A stretch of 8,825 nucleotides of DNA from Bacteroidales bacterium. Its GTDB lineage: Bacteria > Bacteroidota > Bacteroidia > Bacteroidales > F082. Shown here piece after piece: positions 5,443 through 8,825 of this stretch (its first letter is position 1; each line of letters begins with the position of its first letter). A program made the position numbers and the translations under genes. The notes beneath the pieces are model-generated. The model made no database searches, had not been told where the DNA came from, and saw only the letters and a program-made list of their open reading frames with translations. Location: NCBI GenBank assembly GCA_016281295.1, contig JAEEII010000240.1, forward strand, positions 1 through 8,825. The letters run 5' to 3'.

Positions 5443-7371
5443 TCAATAGCCACTTTCCATCATTCTGTATGCCTGCTCGAGTTTTTGTTTTTGTTGTTGA
5501 TATTCGTATACCAATTGATTGTCACCTAATTGTCTTGCTAAGCTAATTTGCTCTTCTTTATTGTTGAGAACGGTTTGCTTTATATACAGATAGCGAGCTG
5601 GGTCTATATTGCCACTGTTCCGCATACGTGCTAATTCATTGGTTAGTTCTATTGATTGATTATTCAAGTCTTTTAATCTTGCCATTATTCTAATCTCTTT
5701 ATCTTGAGACGGGTTGGTGACAGACACCTCTTCATTTTCAGAAGAACTACCATTTACCTTCCTCATGGGTAAGCCATCAAGGGTTAATACTTGATTATTA
5801 TTGTCAACAGCCCAAAAATCGTTAGCATCGTTATATATCAGCATATCACCATTAAACTGATAGGGACCATTGTAGCATACTTGACCATTAATCTTTTGGA
5901 TTAAGTTATCACCCTCTATTATCATTTCGAAGGGATAACCACTATGCGAATCTGTTCCGACCCAACGACCTTGCAACCAATCGGAGGTTCCTGCATCATC
6001 CATTTCTTTTTCTTCCTCTTTTCTTTTCTCGTCAAGCTTTTGCATGGCTTTTTCGCGCGACTTGCGGCAACGGTCTTTCACTTCCTGTGTAAAGGTGTCA
6101 TGACCTTGCAGGTCTGCATAACCATAATAAAATGTTTTAGGATAAGCTTCATAGTCTCCGGCGTATCCTTCCTCTATTTGGTCTTCATATTCTATAAGTG
6201 TCACAAGCATAACGCCATTTGAAATCATTGGTTGCTTACCATCAACGCCTATATAACCTCCGAAGTTGTTTATGGATTCATAGATGCCTTTCAATATAAT
6301 CTTACCCGCGTCATCTTTCAAACCATAGGTCATATAATTAGTGCCGTTCTCACTATTAAAGAAAGTAAGCGTATAGGTGAAATTCTTGTCTTGTGGGTCA
6401 ATCAACTTTGGAACAGCTATCATTGATGTGTTAATTTTCTTACCTTTTTCATCGTAAATGTCAAAATCGAATTCCTCATTGGGTACACTGAGCAAGCCAT
6501 TAACATACACAGGCAATTGCGAACTCTCAAGGAAAGGTCCAGAAAAGCCAAATTCAGAAAAAAACCAATTGCCGGTGAAAACGATTTCTCCTTTTGTGTC
6601 AATAACCGCAAAATTTTCATAGTCCTTAGCTATGAAAGCGCGCCCATTTGAAAAAACTCCTGCACCGCATGGATCTTCTACAGGTATAGGAAATGCTTGT
6701 TTTCCCTGCTTGTCAATATAGATTGGTGTTTCTTCTTTCATAACCAACGACAAACCATCACAGAATTGACTTGCGGAAGTGTAAGCAAATGGGATTATTT
6801 CCTGTCCCTTTGAGTCAATAAACCCCCAATGGTCATCTTTGTAAACAGCAGCTAATCCTTCTGAGAATGGCAAGGCAAATTTGAAATCAAGAGGAATGAC
6901 AATCTTTCCTAGGGGGTTAATAAAGCCTACGCAATCGTTCTTGCCGACCGGTGCTAAACCCTCGCTGAACTTTTGAGCAGATGTGTACTCGCAGGGAATA
7001 ATCTCTTCACCCTTATTATTAATATAGCCCCACTTATCACCTTTCTTTACAGCAGCCATGCCCTCGCTAAACACACCAAGTTGCTCATACTGCTGCACGG
7101 CCTTGATAAATTCGGGAGTTAGTTCTACGACAGCGTCTTTTTCGTTTCCACCGTTAAAGAGTTTGGTATAAGCATAATAGCCCCCTCCTAATAGGCAGAA
7201 TAATGCCACAACTATCAAAGCCCCAATCCAACCTTTCTTTTTCTTGGGATTTTCTTCATACAGTTCTTCTTGGAGTGTTTCAACACGCTCTATTGGACAT
7301 CCACAGTTAGGACATGCAGAGGCTTTATCCGAAACCTCATGCCCACATTCTTTACATTTAATCAGTGCCAT
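5443..7371 (-). CDS. Membrane-anchored zinc-ribbon / WG-repeat protein
   Basis: The protein has 642 residues. A short zinc ribbon opens it (C6-x2-C9 and C20-x2-C23), followed by a basic KKKK stretch (43-46) and one membrane helix (about 48-70), so the ribbon should be cytoplasmic and the rest periplasmic. Residues about 98-225 hold three to four WG repeats: FSEGMAAV…WGYIN, FSEGLAPV…VGFIN, FSEGLAAV…WGFID, FCDGLSLV…PIYID. A longer, more divergent beta-rich region follows to about 425. Then come a charged helix (428-462), a small beta domain beginning WLQGRWVG (465-538), and a C-terminal coiled coil (555-636). WG repeats build beta structures thought to mediate binding; no enzyme signature is seen. 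The start lies 2 nt after the stop of the TonB-like gene, so the genes are translationally coupled. Exact function is unknown. Confidence 0.85.
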   Translation of the reverse strand: MALIKCKECGHEVSDKASACPNCGCPIERVETLQEELYEENPKKKKGWIGALIVVALFCLLGGGYYAYTKLFNGGNEKDAVVELTPEFIKAVQQYEQLGVFSEGMAAVKKGDKWGYINNKGEEIIPCEYTSAQKFSEGLAPVGKNDCVGFINPLGKIVIPLDFKFALPFSEGLAAVYKDDHWGFIDSKGQEIIPFAYTSASQFCDGLSLVMKEETPIYIDKQGKQAFPIPVEDPCGAGVFSNGRAFIAKDYENFAVIDTKGEIVFTGNWFFSEFGFSGPFLESSQLPVYVNGLLSVPNEEFDFDIYDEKGKKINTSMIAVPKLIDPQDKNFTYTLTFFNSENGTNYMTYGLKDDAGKIILKGIYESINNFGGYIGVDGKQPMISNGVMLVTLIEYEDQIEEGYAGDYEAYPKTFYYGYADLQGHDTFTQEVKDRCRKSREKAMQKLDEKRKEEEKEMDDAGTSDWLQGRWVGTDSHSGYPFEMIIEGDNLIQKINGQVCYNGPYQFNGDMLIYNDANDFWAVDNNNQVLTLDGLPMRKVNGSSSENEEVSVTNPSQDKEIRIMARLKDLNNQSIELTNELARMRNSGNIDPARYLYIKQTVLNNKEEQISLARQLGDNQLVYEYQQQKQKLEQAYRMMESGY

Positions 7372-7373
7372 AA

Positions 7374-8546
7374 TTAATATTTATTCTTTCGTATAGACTT
7401 CTTCATTAATACAATTCTAAGAGTTTGGTTCGCATCCTCTAAGATATAACGCATTATTCCTTCAGGTCCGTTTCGAGTGAAAGATCCTCTTTGAGGGCTT
7501 TTCTTATCTCCCGTTGAAGGGTCGATAAAAAACCAATCTTTCACATGACCTTCCTCATTAAAAATAATTGTCATCGGTTTATTTTGAGAATTTGACTCAT
7601 AAGTATATTGGTGATTAGGGTCATTGAGAATGGTTAGTTTCCATGTTCCTACGGGATGATTACCATAGTTGGTGTTTCTCGCACTGAAGAATTGTCCTTC
7701 AGCGATAAAAGCATTACATTTGAAGGATATGGTGCGCACACATCCTTCTTCACATTTTCCTTCAACCGTCACATTACCATTATACACATTACGATTGTTC
7801 TTTATATAGGAGAAATCATCCTCCAAATAGCCATTTTCATCAAAATTTATAGATGCTACTATGCTATTCGAATTGTATTTCCAAGTCCCTATTTGGCAAT
7901 CATTGCTGAATTTTCCCTTGGCATAGAAGCCTTCAGAAAAAAACTCAAAATTACCATCATAGCAACGTGTACCATCCGCATTATCTCTGTATTGGTATTT
8001 TGCCTTGCCTTTTATGTTTCCAAAAAGATATTCACCCTCATAGATTTTCTGACCGTTTTTACATAACCACTCATCGCTTGTAGAATGGCCGTTATCTGAA
8101 AAATGTTGGGATTGTATCGTACCTGTTTGAGCTTGTGGCTTTGATACGACCTTTGGCAATCTAAAATTAACGGAGAATTGATTCCGTGACCTGCAAGGTA
8201 CTCCATAATTGTATGCACATTTCCATTTGGGCATTGTAGAAGCCAACCTTACCGCTTCGGCATCAAGTGACGGAGAAACGCTGTTCTTGATTTCTATGGA
8301 AGACAACGAGCCATCTTTCTCCACAATAAAACTAATGTCAACCCGACCTTGCTCTTGTTTGTCAATTGCCTCTTGTGGGTATATTCTGTTCTTTGTTATC
8401 CACTTATCCAAGTCATCGTAATTGTCGCCAAAACTTGACCACTTGCCATCAAATCCAATGGATGTAGAATTCTCATAAACTTTCTCCTGAGACCATGAAG
8501 CAGTGGTGCAGAAGAACAAAAATAGTATTAAGGATAAACGTTTCAT
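7374..8546 (-). CDS. Secreted TonB C-terminal-domain protein with MORN-like repeats
   Basis: The protein has 390 residues. It begins with a signal peptide (MKRLSLILFLFF…), with likely cleavage near SWSQ at 17-20. Residues about 44-132 form a TonB C-terminal domain: YPQEA (56-60), GRVDISFIVEKDGS (67-80), LDAEAVR (94-100), MPKWKCAYNYGVP (105-117) and a final beta strand. Classical TonB has an N-terminal membrane anchor and a proline-rich linker; here a cleavable signal replaces the anchor and only a short linker follows. Residues about 160-300 hold repeated Y(E/D)G(E/N)(Y/F)…GK(A/F) and GTWK units resembling MORN or toxin_WG-like repeats, as in many Bacteroidales surface-associated proteins. 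It probably acts in the periplasm as a binding or scaffold protein and not as a true energy transducer. It sits 4 nt after the preceding gene and 2 nt before the next, clearly in one operon. Confidence 0.85.
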   Translation of the reverse strand: MKRLSLILFLFFCTTASWSQEKVYENSTSIGFDGKWSSFGDNYDDLDKWITKNRIYPQEAIDKQEQGRVDISFIVEKDGSLSSIEIKNSVSPSLDAEAVRLASTMPKWKCAYNYGVPCRSRNQFSVNFRLPKVVSKPQAQTGTIQSQHFSDNGHSTSDEWLCKNGQKIYEGEYLFGNIKGKAKYQYRDNADGTRCYDGNFEFFSEGFYAKGKFSNDCQIGTWKYNSNSIVASINFDENGYLEDDFSYIKNNRNVYNGNVTVEGKCEEGCVRTISFKCNAFIAEGQFFSARNTNYGNHPVGTWKLTILNDPNHQYTYESNSQNKPMTIIFNEEGHVKDWFFIDPSTGDKKSPQRGSFTRNGPEGIMRYILEDANQTLRIVLMKKSIRKNKY

Positions 8547-8550
8547 ACTT

Positions 8551-8825
8551 TTATTTCAGGGAATAAGTGTCATTACCTTGTTTGTCAACGTAGCCGTATT
8601 TGTCCCCAATTTGTACTAAAGCAAATCCATCTTGGAAAGAATTCCATGATACACCATCATATTTAAATGGTATAATGATATTTCCTCCCTTATCGATGAA
8701 ACCCCATTTGCCCTCATCGTCGCATACAGCAGCAAGCCCACCCGAAAAATCATGGGCATCAGTATATTTGTAAGGAACAACAAGATTTCCCTTATCGATG
8801 AAACCCCATTTGCCCTCATCGTCGC
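8551..8825 (-). CDS. WG-repeat protein, C-terminal part (5' end outside window)
   Basis: Reading in from the window end on the minus strand, 90 residues precede the TAA at 8551-8553. They are consecutive WG repeats: DDEGKWGFIDKGNLVVPYKY, then a 34-residue repeat unit ending DDEGKWGFIDKGGNIIIPFKY, then a last unit GDKYGYVDKQGN and the short end DTYSLK. The repeats match those of the gene at 5443-7371 in type, not in detail. The stop lies 4 nt before the ATG of the TonB-like gene, making this the first visible gene of the operon. No promoter is visible because it lies outside the window. An overlapping frame at 8616-8819 is a shadow. Confidence 0.85.
   Translation of the reverse strand, partial: DDEGKWGFIDKGNLVVPYKYTDAHDFSGGLAAVCDDEGKWGFIDKGGNIIIPFKYDGVSWNSFQDGFALVQIGDKYGYVDKQGNDTYSLK
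8686..8825. repeat. Exact 38-bp direct repeat with 102-bp period inside the WG-repeat gene
   Basis: Bases 8686-8723 are identical to 8788-8825, an offset of 102 bp or 34 codons. The identity includes synonymous positions, and the second copy may run on past the window edge. This indicates recent duplication of a WG repeat unit or gene conversion between units. Confidence 0.85.

Noticed and set aside
7656..8066. Plus-strand frame of 136 codons rich in Ile and Phe
   Set aside because: It is a shadow of the TonB-like gene on the other strand, which has a signal peptide and a recognisable domain.
8616..8819. Minus-strand frame with a repeated MRANGVSSIRE motif
   Set aside because: The repetition comes from the 38-bp DNA repeat read out of frame; the WG-repeat frame ending at 8551 is the real one.
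8686..8825. Direct repeats as a CRISPR array
   Set aside because: There are only two copies with a 102-bp period, both inside a coding frame of WG repeats.

Overview
The window looks like chromosomal DNA of a Bacteroidota bacterium, most likely order Bacteroidales. Promoters upstream of several genes carry the Bacteroidales -7 element TAnnTTTG (for example TAATTTTG at 2203 and TACCTTTG at 4497), Shine-Dalgarno sequences are mostly weak, and the protein families (Na/Pi cotransporter with PhoU, HipB, TonB C-terminal and WG-repeat proteins) fit. I cannot name the genus. Composition is mosaic: the genes at 1409-4255 are visibly GC-rich, while 4256 to the end is AT-rich.

Layout. (1) 1-1100 is a worn accessory patch. 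It has the 3' end of an unrecognised gene (+), a strong two-way terminator hairpin, and a convergent remnant of a coiled-coil protein (-) that resembles the C-terminal part of a Bacteroidales mobilization (MobV-type) protein, with two in-frame amber codons and no relaxase domain. (2) 1101-2090 holds a secreted, histidine-rich small protein with two LTxxQ motifs, preceded by several inverted repeats and a promoter and followed by a clear terminator. (3) 2100-4255 holds the main finding. It is one 671-residue protein joining a sodium/phosphate cotransporter core, a PhoU-like domain and a complete OmpR/PhoB-type winged-helix DNA-binding domain. Upstream of it lie two exact 7-bp direct repeats spaced 11 bp apart, the geometry of a Pho box. 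This suggests a membrane-tethered transporter that also acts as a transcription factor and may control its own gene. (4) 4256-5085 holds a HipBA toxin-antitoxin locus in which the antitoxin is intact and the kinase toxin is reduced to a fusion of its start with its extreme C-terminus. Two TATACC-N6-G(G/A)TATA palindromes 41 bp apart sit at the promoter. (5) 5043-5260 may encode a small RNA on the minus strand, with a TACCTTTG promoter and a 13-bp hairpin followed by a T run. (6) 5377-8825 is a minus-strand operon of three closely spaced genes: a WG-repeat protein (5' part outside the window), a secreted TonB-C-domain protein with MORN-like repeats, and a membrane-anchored zinc-ribbon/WG-repeat protein. 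Their predicted locations point to a shared periplasmic job that I cannot name.

No tRNA, rRNA, CRISPR array or complete insertion sequence was seen. All homology statements come from recognising sequence patterns; no search was run.
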